Positions 23,142 through 31,640 are shown, counted from the stretch's first letter. The stretch: 32,717 nt of DNA from CAZKUR01 sp964556005 (GCA_964556005.1 CAZKUR010000044.1:1-32717); one strand, 5' to 3'. Notes: a model not told the origin generated them from the letters alone. Program-made: numbers and translations.

Positions 23142-23810
23142 TCAAAAAAATGAAGTTATTTCCTCAAATTTTTTCTTTTTAATATTTGGAACCATTGCGT
23201 CTGCAGAAGGATATCCTACAACCAGCAACAAAAACGGTTTCTCATTCTCCGGCCTATTTAAAATTTTATTTAAAAATTTCATCGGACTTGGTGTATGCGT
23301 TAATGAGACCAGCCCTGCATGATGAATCGCAGTGATTAGCATTCCACATGCAATTCCGGTAGATTCAATTGAATAATATTGTTTGATTTTCTTACCATCG
23401 GAACTTAAATCATAACTCTTTGAGAAGATAACTATTAAGTAGGGAGCTGTTTCAAGGAAGGGTTTATTTTCATTTGTACCTAACGGCTTCAGGGCATCGA
23501 GCCATTCTTTGGGTGCACGTTTCGAATAAAATTCTTTTTCTTCTTTCTCCGCTGCAATTTTAATTTCCTTTTTGATTTTCGGATCGGCAACAACGATGAA
23601 ATGCCATGGCTGCATGTTCGCTCCGCTTGGCGCTGTTGCAGCGGTTTTAATACAATTTTCAATAATGTTTTGAGGCACCGGATGGGCTGAAAAATCTCTA
23701 ACGGTTCTTCTCCGACTGAGCTCTTCCAAAAATTCTATTGAACGTTTTTCCATTTTCGTCAAATCGAATTCCCGGTATCCAGTTAAAGTGATGAAGTTTT
23801 GTTTTTTCAT
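23142..23810 (-). CDS. Nitroreductase-fold flavoprotein, iodotyrosine deiodinase-like
   Basis: This 222-aa FMN protein has the nitroreductase core: RRRTVRDFS (33-41) for phosphate contact of FMN, APSGANMQPWHF (60-71), and a C-terminal THTPSPMKFLNKILNRP block. Its active-site lid carries Glu91, Tyr95 and Lys116 with the spacing (-4, 0, +21) that I recall for the substrate-binding Glu/Tyr/Lys of human iodotyrosine deiodinase. Bacterial homologues with these residues act on halogenated tyrosines; whether this one does is inference. I choose the ATG at 23810, which follows GCAGGGAA; a TTG at 23828 would add six residues. Confidence 0.87.
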   Translation of the reverse strand: MKKQNFITLTGYREFDLTKMEKRSIEFLEELSRRRTVRDFSAHPVPQNIIENCIKTAATAPSGANMQPWHFIVVADPKIKKEIKIAAEKEEKEFYSKRAPKEWLDALKPLGTNENKPFLETAPYLIVIFSKSYDLSSDGKKIKQYYSIESTGIACGMLITAIHHAGLVSLTHTPSPMKFLNKILNRPENEKPFLLLVVGYPSADAMVPNIKKKKFEEITSFF

Positions 23811-24157
23811 TTTCCCTGCAAAGTGCAACTAAGTTTGGTTTAGAAAAAAAAGTTTCAAATATAATATTACTTACAATTCCCAAAAAAATGAAAGGGCAAT
23901 GGAGAAAAAATCTACATGCAAAAGGTACCAATAAAATTTTCAAATAAATTTTTTTTAAACAGTTCTTAATAATCAAAGTTTAAAATCATTCCAAGAAAAA
24001 AATTACGGCTTGGGTAAAAAATTTTTCTCAATTTGTTAAAAATGCATTCTAAAAATCATTCGATTTTCATCTGTTTTAGATTTAATGTGTTGATTTTCGA
24101 TTATTTTTCAAAGTTTTTAAACTATAAAAATTTTCTGATTATTTTTTTATTTAAGTA

Positions 24158-24186
24158 TTGACATAAACAAAAAAAAATTTTAAGTT
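24158..24186 (+). promoter_or_regulatory. Candidate promoter of the ROK regulator
   Basis: TTGACA (24158-24163) matches the sigma-70 -35 consensus. After 17 bp of A/T-rich sequence comes TAAGTT (24181-24186), a weak -10. The operator-like dyad begins 12 bp further on, a sensible position for repression. Confidence 0.4.
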
Positions 24187-24197
24187 CATGTTTAGAA

Positions 24198-24222
24198 TTG
24201 GTTGGTTTAAACAACAAACTAA
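24198..24222 (+). promoter_or_regulatory. ROK/XylR-type operator, site 1
   Basis: This is a 25-bp dyad: left arm TTGGTTGGTTT, spacer AAA, right arm CAACAAACTAA. Arms match as inverted copies at 8 of 11 positions. The right arm is identical to that of site 2 at 25504-25514. The pattern TTAGTTTGTT-N-CAACAAACTAA is what I remember for Firmicute XylR operators, and XylR belongs to the ROK family encoded 38 bp downstream. Autoregulation is the likely role. Confidence 0.6.
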
Positions 24223-24259
24223 ATATTTGAATATCGAAATAAAATTTACCATTACATAA

Positions 24260-25456
24260 ATGCAGAAAACAATCAGTGGAAACGCTAAGATAGTCCGTAA
24301 TATTAATAGGGCTATGATACTGAATCTCATTCGCAAGAACCAACCTATTTCTCGAACCAAAATTGCTAAGATGACCGGTTTAAATAAAAGTACGGTATCA
24401 AGTATTGTAACAGATTTGTTGCAAGAAGAACTTGTCTTTGAGCAGATAAATGCCGATAGAAATGTTGGAAGAAATCCGATTGATCTTTCATTAAAGCTAG
24501 GTAAGTCATTGATTGGTGCAATAAATATTGATTCTGCCGTTACCTGCTTAGCGGTTGTAGATATTGACGGCAGCATTTTAACAGAATCAAAATTCGATAC
24601 TAAGCCTGAGATTCCTGAAAAATTTATTTCTCAATGCGTTGAGGAATTAAACATTCTTTGTAGACGCTTGAACGTCGGTAAGCTGGAAGGACTCGGGATA
24701 AGTGTTGCCGGAATTGTAGATTCAAAAGATCTTATGGTTGATTTTGCTCCGAACTTAGGGTGGGAAGATTTTAATATCGGTGAGGAATTTTTAAAACATC
24801 TTCCCGACCTCCAAATAATAGCTGTGGGTAATGATGCTAAGTCTTCGGCTTTGGCTGAATTGTGGTTCGGCGGGCAGGGGGTTACACTGTCGAATTTTGT
24901 TTTCCTATCTATTGGCGACGGAATTGGTTCCGGGGTTGTAGTAGAAGGAAAACTGCTTGAAGGTGAATTCCAGGCCGCAGGGGAAGTAGGTCATATGATT
25001 TTAATAGAAGGCGGGGAACAATGCGTGTGCGGAAATTACGGATGCTGGGAAAGATATGCCTCCGATACCGCAACCGTTAAAAGATACCTTAAAGAAAAAT
25101 ACGGCAGTACAGATCAGCATAATAACCTTATAATTGACGATATATTAGAGATGGCGAATAACGGTAATGAACTCGCTCGAAAAGTCCTCAATGAAACAGG
25201 CGATTATTTAGGTTTAGGTATAGCAAACATCGTTAAGGCATTTGATCCGCATGCAATTATAATCGGCGGAAGAATTACTCGAGCATGGGATATTATTTAT
25301 CCCCAAATTCTTAAAGAGGTTGAAAAGCGGGCTTTTTACGGAAGACATAAAAATATCATAATATTGCCGACATCATTAAAAGTTCGTCCCCGTTTGCTTG
25401 GTGCTGCTACTCTGGCTATTAAAGAAATTTTTGATGATTATAAGATAATGATATAA
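24260..25456 (+). CDS. ROK-family transcriptional repressor (XylR/NagC type)
   Basis: This 398-aa protein has an N-terminal winged helix-turn-helix (about 15-75, NQPISRTKIAKMTGLNKSTVSSIV given as SRTKIAKMTGLNKSTVSS) and a ROK sugar-binding domain (about 85-395). The ROK zinc site is visible as His245 with Cys255, Cys257 and Cys262 in GEVGH and CVCGNYGCWE. Such proteins bind DNA until a sugar or sugar phosphate releases them; here the ligand is expected to be a chitin-derived sugar because chitobiose phosphorylase, GH18, nagA and nagB follow. Matching operator-like dyads lie directly before this gene and before the next. The HTH makes a repressor much more likely than a glucokinase/GlcNAc kinase. 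Confidence 0.9.
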   Translation: MQKTISGNAKIVRNINRAMILNLIRKNQPISRTKIAKMTGLNKSTVSSIVTDLLQEELVFEQINADRNVGRNPIDLSLKLGKSLIGAINIDSAVTCLAVVDIDGSILTESKFDTKPEIPEKFISQCVEELNILCRRLNVGKLEGLGISVAGIVDSKDLMVDFAPNLGWEDFNIGEEFLKHLPDLQIIAVGNDAKSSALAELWFGGQGVTLSNFVFLSIGDGIGSGVVVEGKLLEGEFQAAGEVGHMILIEGGEQCVCGNYGCWERYASDTATVKRYLKEKYGSTDQHNNLIIDDILEMANNGNELARKVLNETGDYLGLGIANIVKAFDPHAIIIGGRITRAWDIIYPQILKEVEKRAFYGRHKNIIILPTSLKVRPRLLGAATLAIKEIFDDYKIMI

Positions 25457-25489
25457 AGTGGTGCGATCATTCTTTATAAAACTTGTTTT

Positions 25490-25514
25490 TTAATTTGTTG
25501 TTGCAACAAACTAA
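25490..25514 (+). promoter_or_regulatory. ROK/XylR-type operator, site 2
   Basis: Left arm TTAATTTGTTG (25490-25500), spacer TTG, right arm CAACAAACTAA (25504-25514); the arms are inverted copies at 10 of 11 positions. It lies 34 bp after the ROK stop and immediately before the chitobiose phosphorylase remnant, where it can control the downstream chitinase-nag genes. TATAAA at 25475-25480 could be part of the promoter. Confidence 0.65.
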
Positions 25515-26504
25515 TTATCATTTGCAAAGTATATCGGCAGTAACGGAATTTGTCAAGGACTACGAGCTGATTGGAATGATTGTTTAAATTTAGGCGGCGG
25601 CGAAAGTGCAATGGTCTCTTTCATGCATCATTGGGCGCTTCAAATATTTATCGAATCCGCAAAGAAACTTGGAAGAAATGAAGATGTAGAAAAATACAAT
25701 GAGATTGCTGATAAGGTTAAGCAAGCATGCGAAGGCCAAATGTGGGATGGCAAATGGTATGTTCGCGGTTTTACAAAAAAAGGAATTAAAATCGGAACGC
25801 ATGAAAGCGAAGAGGGAAAAATATTTTTGAATGCTCAAAGCTGGGCTGTTTATTCTGATGTTGCTTCTGGAGAAAGAGCAAAAAAATGTATGGATGCCGT
25901 TGATAAATATCTATATTCGAAATACGGACTTCACCTTCTTTGGCCTTCTTACTCAAAACCCGACGATGATATCGGATATGTTACAAGAGTATATAAAGGA
26001 ATAAAAGAGAACGGTGCAATTTTCAGTCATCCCAATCCCTGGGCTGTTATTGCAGAATGCAAAATAGGAAACGGTAACCGCGCTATGAAATATTACGATT
26101 CAATTCTTCCTTACAACCAAAACGACATTATTGAAATTCGCCAGGCTGAGCCTTATTCATATTGTCAATTTATAATGGGAAAAGATCATACTGCTTACGG
26201 AAGAGCGAGACATCCCTGGCTGACCGGAACAGCAGGCTGGTTTTATACAGCAGCGACAAAATATATTCTCGGCATCAGACCTACTTATGAAGGCTTGGTT
26301 ATCGACCCTTGCATATCTTCGGATTGGAATGAGTTTGAAGTTATAAGGAAATGGCGGGGCGCCGATTATAGAATAAAAGTAAAAAATCCTGATGGTGTTC
26401 AAAAAGGTGTTAAGTCAATAAAATTAAACGGAAATAATATTGATGGTCCTATTCCAATTCAGCAAGAAGGTTCGGTTAATAAAATTGAAGTAATAATGGG
26501 ATAA
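25515..26504 (+). pseudogene. N,N'-diacetylchitobiose phosphorylase (GH94), 5'-truncated remnant
   Basis: The frame opens after a TAA that is part of operator site 2 and encodes about 330 residues matching only the C-terminal part of GH94 chitobiose phosphorylase (full proteins are about 800 aa). Homology starts near YIGSNGICQGLRADWNDCLN; the catalytic Asp of this DWND motif is at 25578-25580. Later blocks include IKENGAIFSHPNPWA, YNQNDIIE, EPYSYCQF and ARHPWLTGTAGW. The only good start codon, ATG at 25611, lies downstream of the catalytic Asp and has no ribosome site, giving a 297-aa product that could not be an active phosphorylase. The frame has no internal stops, so the loss is recent or an assembly collapse. 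The intact enzyme would split chitobiose into GlcNAc-1-P and GlcNAc. GH18 follows after 42 bp. Confidence 0.85.
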
Positions 26505-26546
26505 ATATTATTTGAAATAATTTGTAAAATAATTTAAGAAAGCAAT

Positions 26547-28133
26547 ATGAAACAAATTTTATTTCTCGCGTTACTTTTTTTACCGGCAATAATAAATGCT
26601 CAGAAAAAAGAAATTGTCGCTTACTTCCCGGAATGGCGCGCAGCGGGAGAACATCCCTATTACGTTAAGGATATAGAAAAAAGCGGTTCGGCAAATAAAA
26701 TTACAGAATTAAATTATGCTTTTATAGTTCCTGAACCCGATTCATCGGGAAATATCATCCCCGGATTCATTAGTCCTTTTATGGCTTACCGTCAAGTTTA
26801 TTCATCTGAAATGAGCATTGACGGAGTTTCCGATGATTCTACTCAACCGTTGCGAGGACAGTTCAACCAATTAAAGAAATTAAAGCAAAGGCATCCGGAT
26901 TTAAAAATTGTATTATCAATTGGAGGATGGGAAGGCTCAAAATATTTCTCCGATGCTGCATTGAATCAGCATTCAAGAGAAGTTTTCGTAAATTCATGTA
27001 TTGATAGATTCATTCTGGGAAACATGCCGAAAGACAGTAGTGCCGGCGGTAAAGGTGTTGCTGCAGGTATTTTCGATGGATTTGATATCGATTGGGAATA
27101 TCCTGTAAACGGCGGAGCGGACAGCGTTCATCATAATCCGGAAGATAACAGCAATCTATCAAAACTTTTTGCATTATTCAGGGCAAAGCTTGATTCGATA
27201 AATCCTGATTACATTCTTACTGCGGCTGTACCCGCAACTCAAAAGTACGGCAGATATTACAATATCTATCACGACCAGCAGTATTTGAATTGGTACAACT
27301 TAATGACTTACGACTACCGGGGCGGCTGGGATAATGTAACAGGCCACAATACCAACTTACTCTCTTCAACCGTCGATACAACATTCGATAGAGAAAGAAA
27401 TTCATTCGATAAAACCGTGCATCTATATAATTGTATTTACGGTGTCAGCAGATCGAAAATAGTACCCGGCGCTGCTTTTTACGGAAAGGGTTGGGGAAAC
27501 GTAGATTCAATTAATTATGGTCTAGGAATGAAAGGCAGTTCAACAAAAGATGTCTCTGATGAAGGTGATAATTATTATTATGATCTAAAGGAATTGTTAA
27601 AACACGGATTTAAACTGCACTGGGATGAACATACAATGGCGCCGTACTTATATAATTCTGCAAAAAAAATTTTTTGGACATTCGATAATGCAAAGTCAAT
27701 TGCATTAAAGGAACATTATGTAAAGGCTTACGATTTAAGAGGACTAATGTTTTGGGAAATAAGCGGGGATGATTCATCGGGAACACTTGTAAATGTAATT
27801 TACAGCGGAAATATGCAGAATCTCCATTTTCAACGTAATCCTAATAAAAACTCTTCACCTAATATTGACATCGTTAAACCCACGGCAGAAGATTGGATAA
27901 ATGAAGGTTCCAATGTAATTATAAATACAATATCTTCCGATAGAGGCGCTACGATCCAAAAAGTCGAATTCTTTGGTGATGGTAAATCTTTAGGATATTG
28001 TACACAATCGCCATTTGATTGGGTTTGGTTCGATATTCCTGAAGGGGAACATTCGGTTAAAGCTATTGCATATGATAATAACGGAATGAAAAAAGAATCA
28101 AAGCCGGTGAAAATATTTGTTAGAAAGAGATAA
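26547..28133 (+). CDS. Secreted GH18 chitinase with C-terminal Ig-like domain
   Basis: This 528-aa protein has a signal peptide (1-18, cleavage after INA), a GH18 TIM barrel (about 20-425) and a C-terminal bacterial Ig-like module (about 440-528, IDIVKPTAEDW..VEFFGDGKSLG..GEHSVKAIAYDNNG). The GH18 SIGGW strand is at 124-128 and the catalytic DxxDxDxE motif is DGFDIDWE (177-184), with Glu184 as acid/base. It should cleave chitin or chito-oligosaccharides outside the cytoplasm by substrate-assisted hydrolysis. No lipobox or dedicated chitin-binding domain is seen. It lies 42 bp after the phosphorylase remnant and 37 bp before the membrane acyltransferase gene, as part of the ROK-controlled locus. 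Confidence 0.93.
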   Translation: MKQILFLALLFLPAIINAQKKEIVAYFPEWRAAGEHPYYVKDIEKSGSANKITELNYAFIVPEPDSSGNIIPGFISPFMAYRQVYSSEMSIDGVSDDSTQPLRGQFNQLKKLKQRHPDLKIVLSIGGWEGSKYFSDAALNQHSREVFVNSCIDRFILGNMPKDSSAGGKGVAAGIFDGFDIDWEYPVNGGADSVHHNPEDNSNLSKLFALFRAKLDSINPDYILTAAVPATQKYGRYYNIYHDQQYLNWYNLMTYDYRGGWDNVTGHNTNLLSSTVDTTFDRERNSFDKTVHLYNCIYGVSRSKIVPGAAFYGKGWGNVDSINYGLGMKGSSTKDVSDEGDNYYYDLKELLKHGFKLHWDEHTMAPYLYNSAKKIFWTFDNAKSIALKEHYVKAYDLRGLMFWEISGDDSSGTLVNVIYSGNMQNLHFQRNPNKNSSPNIDIVKPTAEDWINEGSNVIINTISSDRGATIQKVEFFGDGKSLGYCTQSPFDWVWFDIPEGEHSVKAIAYDNNGMKKESKPVKIFVRKR

Positions 28134-28170
28134 ATATTTTGAAACTTATAAATTATAAATCGATTTAAAT

Positions 28171-29292
28171 ATGAGCGTACCAAAATCCGAGAGATTGATT
28201 TCACTCGATGTATTTAGAGGGCTGACCATTGCAGGAATGATACTTGTAAATAGTCCCGGCACATGGTCGCATGTTTACCCCGCGCTTCTTCATTCAAAAT
28301 GGAACGGATGCACTCCTACTGATATTATTTTCCCTTTCTTCATGTTTATTGTAGGTGTTGCAATAACATATTCGGTTTCAAAAAAAATAGATCAGAATCT
28401 TCAGCAATCGAAAATTATATTACAAATAGTTAGACGAAGTATAATAATATTTTTATTGGGATTGTTCTTAAACGGTTTCCCGTATTTTAATTTGGCGACT
28501 TTGCGAATTCCCGGGGTACTTCAGAGAATTGCAGTTGCTTATTTAATTTCTTCAATCATTTTTATAAAGTTCAAAAAAAAAACAATCACTGCAATTTGCT
28601 GTTTTATTCTTCTTTTTTACTGGGCTTTAATGACACTCGTCCCTGTTCCCGGTGTCGGCTATCCGAATTTGGAACCAGCTGCAAATTTAGGAGCTTGGTT
28701 TGATAGAACAGTTTTTGGAAATCATTTGTGGGCTCAATCCAAAGTTTGGGATCCCGAAGGTATTTTAAGTACAATTCCGTCCATCACGACTGTATTAATC
28801 GGAGTTCTTACCGGATATTTTTTAAAGAGTGATAAAGATAAATTAACAAAAACAGTACACATGTTTGTTTGGGGAAATGTTCTGCTTGTAATTGGAATTA
28901 TCTTGGATATATGGTTCCCAATAAATAAAAATTTATGGACGAGCTCCTATGTTATTTATACTGCCGGTTTGGCTTTGGATTTCTTAGGTATGTGCTTTTG
29001 GTTTATTGATATTAAAGGTTATAAGAAATGGTCAAAACCGTTCATTGTTTTTGGGACGAATGCAATTGCAGCTTATTTCTTATCCGAATTCATCGAAATT
29101 ATTATAGATGAAGTTACAATTCACACATCAGCAGCCGGTCCAATAGCCGTCAAAGATTTTCTTTTTACTCATTTATTCCTCTCATGGAATTCACCGATAA
29201 ATGCTTCCCTATTGTGGGCAATTTGTTATGTGATTTTTTTATTCGGTTTAGTATCAATTCTTTACAAGAAAAAAATATTCATTAAAGTCTGA
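28171..29292 (+). CDS. nagX: NagX/HGSNAT-like membrane acyltransferase (DUF5009 family)
   Basis: This 373-aa polytopic membrane protein has about ten hydrophobic segments. The N-terminal RLISLDVFRGLTIAGMILVN (8-27) and the LLHSKWNGCTPTDIIFPFF stretch (39-57) match the family of heparan-alpha-glucosaminide N-acetyltransferase; His41 before KWNG aligns with the catalytic-region histidine I recall for the human enzyme. In chitin/GlcNAc operons of other bacteria the homologue is called NagX and is thought to act on or help import amino sugars. It could acetylate glucosamine units at the inner membrane. It sits 37 bp after GH18 and 21 bp before nagA, a tight operon arrangement. Confidence 0.85.
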   Translation: MSVPKSERLISLDVFRGLTIAGMILVNSPGTWSHVYPALLHSKWNGCTPTDIIFPFFMFIVGVAITYSVSKKIDQNLQQSKIILQIVRRSIIIFLLGLFLNGFPYFNLATLRIPGVLQRIAVAYLISSIIFIKFKKKTITAICCFILLFYWALMTLVPVPGVGYPNLEPAANLGAWFDRTVFGNHLWAQSKVWDPEGILSTIPSITTVLIGVLTGYFLKSDKDKLTKTVHMFVWGNVLLVIGIILDIWFPINKNLWTSSYVIYTAGLALDFLGMCFWFIDIKGYKKWSKPFIVFGTNAIAAYFLSEFIEIIIDEVTIHTSAAGPIAVKDFLFTHLFLSWNSPINASLLWAICYVIFLFGLVSILYKKKIFIKV

Positions 29293-29313
29293 TATGTTGA
29301 TAAAGGTTCAAAA

Positions 29314-30483
29314 ATGAAAATAGCTTTAACAGGGGGTAGAATAATTACCCCGTTTAGAATTATCGAAGAAGGTACAATTTTAATAGACAACGGAAAAATA
29401 GCCGGCCTTGGAAAAACTTCAGAGATAAAAATTGCACAAGGTGTAAATGTAATTGATGTCCAAGGGAAAACAGTTTGTCCCGGGTTTGCAGATTTGTTAG
29501 TGCACGGTGGAGCGGGACATGGATTTGCAGACGATAACGGACAGAGTATTGAAAAAATAAGTTCATATTTTTTGCAGCATGGGTCCACAACAATGCTGGC
29601 ATCTTTATTCGCTAAACCGGAAAAACTTTTACTGAAAGATTTAAAAAGAGTTGCAGACTATATTGAACAGCATTCTGAATCTAATGTTCGCGGTATTCAC
29701 ATGGAAGGGCCGTATTTAAATAAAAATTTTAAAGGGGCAATGAATTCAAATTATCTTTGGAAACCAAGTGTTGAATCATGGAATAAAATTTGGGAAGCAT
29801 CAAAAGGTCAAATCAAAATAATGACTATTGCTCCTGAACTTCCAAACGCAGTTGATGTTATGAGGGCAGCGGCTCAAGACGGTGTTGTGCTTTCAGTCGG
29901 ACATTCAATGGCAACTTATGATGAGATGTTAAATGCTATCGACAACGGTGCGGCACATGTGACTCATATTTTTAATGCGATGCAGCAGTTTCATCACAGA
30001 ACCCCAAGTGTTGTTCTTGCTTCTCTTCTTCACAACGAACTTAAAATAGAACTGATTGCGGATACGCTGCATGTGCATCCTGCCGTTATTCGACTGCTCC
30101 TAAAATTAAAAGGTTCAGGCGGAATTATACTTGTATCGGATTCTATCCGCGCCGGCGGAATGCATGAAGGAGAATATGAATTCGCAGATCAAAAAATTAT
30201 TATGAAAGGCAAAAAAGCTTTTCTCGAAGATGGAACTCTCGCCGGAAGCACTTTAACTTTGAATCTGGCTGTTAAGAATATGGTAGAAGCAGCCGGAGCC
30301 CAAATTACACAAGCTATGAGAATGGCTTCTTTGAATGCACTGAAAGTAATAGATCTCGATCATAAAAAAGGAATTTTAGCGGTAGGTAAAGATGCAGATA
30401 TTGTGGTTCTTAATAACAACTATGAAGTTGAGTTAACATTGTTGAATGGAAAGGTAGTGTATAATAAAAATGAATCTCAATGA
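29314..30483 (+). CDS. nagA: N-acetylglucosamine-6-phosphate deacetylase
   Basis: This 389-aa amidohydrolase makes glucosamine-6-phosphate and acetate. Metal and catalytic residues are visible: Glu131 in HMEGPYL, His197 in SVGHSM, His218 in THIFNAM, and Asp276 in LVSDSIRAGG, numbers close to those of E. coli NagA. At the N-terminal HxH position only one histidine remains (LLVHGG, His64), which fits a single-metal site. The C-terminal LAGSTLTLNLAVKNM and GKDADIVVL blocks are typical. The gene is 21 bp after nagX; a repeat element separates it from nagB. Confidence 0.94.
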   Translation: MKIALTGGRIITPFRIIEEGTILIDNGKIAGLGKTSEIKIAQGVNVIDVQGKTVCPGFADLLVHGGAGHGFADDNGQSIEKISSYFLQHGSTTMLASLFAKPEKLLLKDLKRVADYIEQHSESNVRGIHMEGPYLNKNFKGAMNSNYLWKPSVESWNKIWEASKGQIKIMTIAPELPNAVDVMRAAAQDGVVLSVGHSMATYDEMLNAIDNGAAHVTHIFNAMQQFHHRTPSVVLASLLHNELKIELIADTLHVHPAVIRLLLKLKGSGGIILVSDSIRAGGMHEGEYEFADQKIIMKGKKAFLEDGTLAGSTLTLNLAVKNMVEAAGAQITQAMRMASLNALKVIDLDHKKGILAVGKDADIVVLNNNYEVELTLLNGKVVYNKNESQ

Positions 30484-30546
30484 TTTAGTTATTCATGTAA
30501 TGTATTTTATTAATTGAATAGTAGGTTAACCAAAAAATATGAAAAG

Positions 30547-30738
30547 TCATTGCGAACGAGTCCTCGAGTGAAGCAATCTCATTCGTTGAAAAAATTTAAA
30601 TTGAGATTGTCCGCCAACATAAGGGATGGTAAACCAAAGGCGGGACCTCGTCCGCCTTTGCGAGACCTCGTCTTTGACGGGCAAAGCGGGCTTCACACAA
30701 CCAACATTCAAATCAGAACTCTGTTGGGTTCGCAATGA
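30547..30738. repeat. MITE/REP-like dispersed repeat, copy B, between nagA and nagB
   Basis: This 192-bp element has perfect 10-bp terminal inverted repeats (TCATTGCGAA at 30547-30556; TTCGCAATGA at 30729-30738). It has internal hairpins CAATCTCA (30574-30581) / TGAGATTG (30602-30609) and CAAAGGCGG (30635-30643) / CCGCCTTTG (30652-30660). It shares a 14-nt (30602-30615) and an exact 26-nt block (30660-30685) with copy A at 6694-6889; the 44 bp between these blocks is specific to copy B and repeats the GACCTCGTC word. It fills most of the 313-bp nagA-nagB gap. Confidence 0.8.
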
Positions 30739-30796
30739 TGATAGATTACTTAGTAATTATAAAATATTTTAAACTAATTTTGATAGGAGTCAAAAA

Positions 30797-31612
30797 GTGA
30801 GACTTATAATTCAACCAACGTATGATATGGTATCCAGATGGGCGGCAAATTATGTTGCAAGCAGGATATTCGAATTCAAACCGACAGAAAAAAAACATTT
30901 TGTACTTGGACTTCCGACAGGTTCTTCACCAATTGGAATGTACAAGGAACTTGTCAAATTAAATAAGAAAGGAACAGTTTCTTTCAAATATGTAACAACT
31001 TTCAATATGGATGAATATGTGGGATTGCCTGAAGATCATCCTGAAAGCTATCACTCATTTATGTGGAATAACTTTTTCAGTCATATAGATATTAAAAAAA
31101 GCAATGTTAATATTTTAAATGGGAATGCAAAAGACCTCGAAAAAGAATGTGCGGATTATGAGAAGAGAATTGCAAAAGCGGGCGGCATAAATTTATTTGT
31201 CGGAGGAATCGGTCCCGATGGTCATATCGCATTTAATGAGCCGGGTTCTTCATTAGGTTCGTTAACGAGAGTAAAAACATTAACGATGGATACAATGGTT
31301 GCAAACTCGAGATTCTTCGATAATGATATAAACAAAGTTCCCAAAACCGCATTGACAGTTGGAGTAAAAACCGTCTTGGATGCGGAAGAAGTGCTGATAA
31401 TAATAAGCGGGTTAAATAAAGCAAGGGCATTGTCAAAAGTGGTGGAAGAAGGTGTTAACCATATGTGGACGGTAAGTGCGCTTCAAGTTCATCCGAAAGG
31501 AATTATTGTCTGCGACGAACAGGCAACCTACGAATTAAAAGTAGGTACGGTAAAATACTTTAAGGATATTGAAGCGGTTCATCTTGATCCGGAATCTTTG
31601 TTGAAGAAGTAG
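30797..31612 (+). CDS. nagB: Glucosamine-6-phosphate deaminase
   Basis: This 271-aa enzyme converts glucosamine-6-phosphate to fructose-6-phosphate and ammonia. Key residues fall at E. coli NagB numbering: Asp72 in NMDEYVG, Asp141, His143 and Glu148 in GPDGHIAFNEP. The phosphate-binding loop LGLPTGSSP is at 37-45. The start is GTG at 30797, supported by TAGGAG 6 nt upstream. It completes the chitin-to-fructose-6-P route, though the repeat upstream may separate it from the nagA transcript. A strong terminator follows. Confidence 0.95.
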   Translation: MRLIIQPTYDMVSRWAANYVASRIFEFKPTEKKHFVLGLPTGSSPIGMYKELVKLNKKGTVSFKYVTTFNMDEYVGLPEDHPESYHSFMWNNFFSHIDIKKSNVNILNGNAKDLEKECADYEKRIAKAGGINLFVGGIGPDGHIAFNEPGSSLGSLTRVKTLTMDTMVANSRFFDNDINKVPKTALTVGVKTVLDAEEVLIIISGLNKARALSKVVEEGVNHMWTVSALQVHPKGIIVCDEQATYELKVGTVKYFKDIEAVHLDPESLLKK

Positions 31613-31640
31613 TTCAGGTTAATATTAAAAATCTTTTCGG

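Larger units (their letters stand above)
23811..24259. other. Divergent AT-rich intergenic region (449 bp)
   Basis: This lies between the leftward nitroreductase/tex pair and the rightward ROK gene. It holds the ROK promoter and operator described separately. A weak CCAAG/CTTGG dyad is at 23991-24013. The short ORFs here are AT-rich frames without family features; no RNA gene was recognised. Confidence 0.5.

Noticed and set aside
24122..24343. Minus-strand ORFs over the ROK promoter and gene start
   Set aside because: AT-rich frames antisense to the ROK promoter and HTH-coding region, without ribosome sites or family features.
30514..30738. 74-aa and 62-aa ORFs between nagA and nagB
   Set aside because: They lie almost wholly in the TIR-bounded repeat and their sequence only reflects its inverted repeats.
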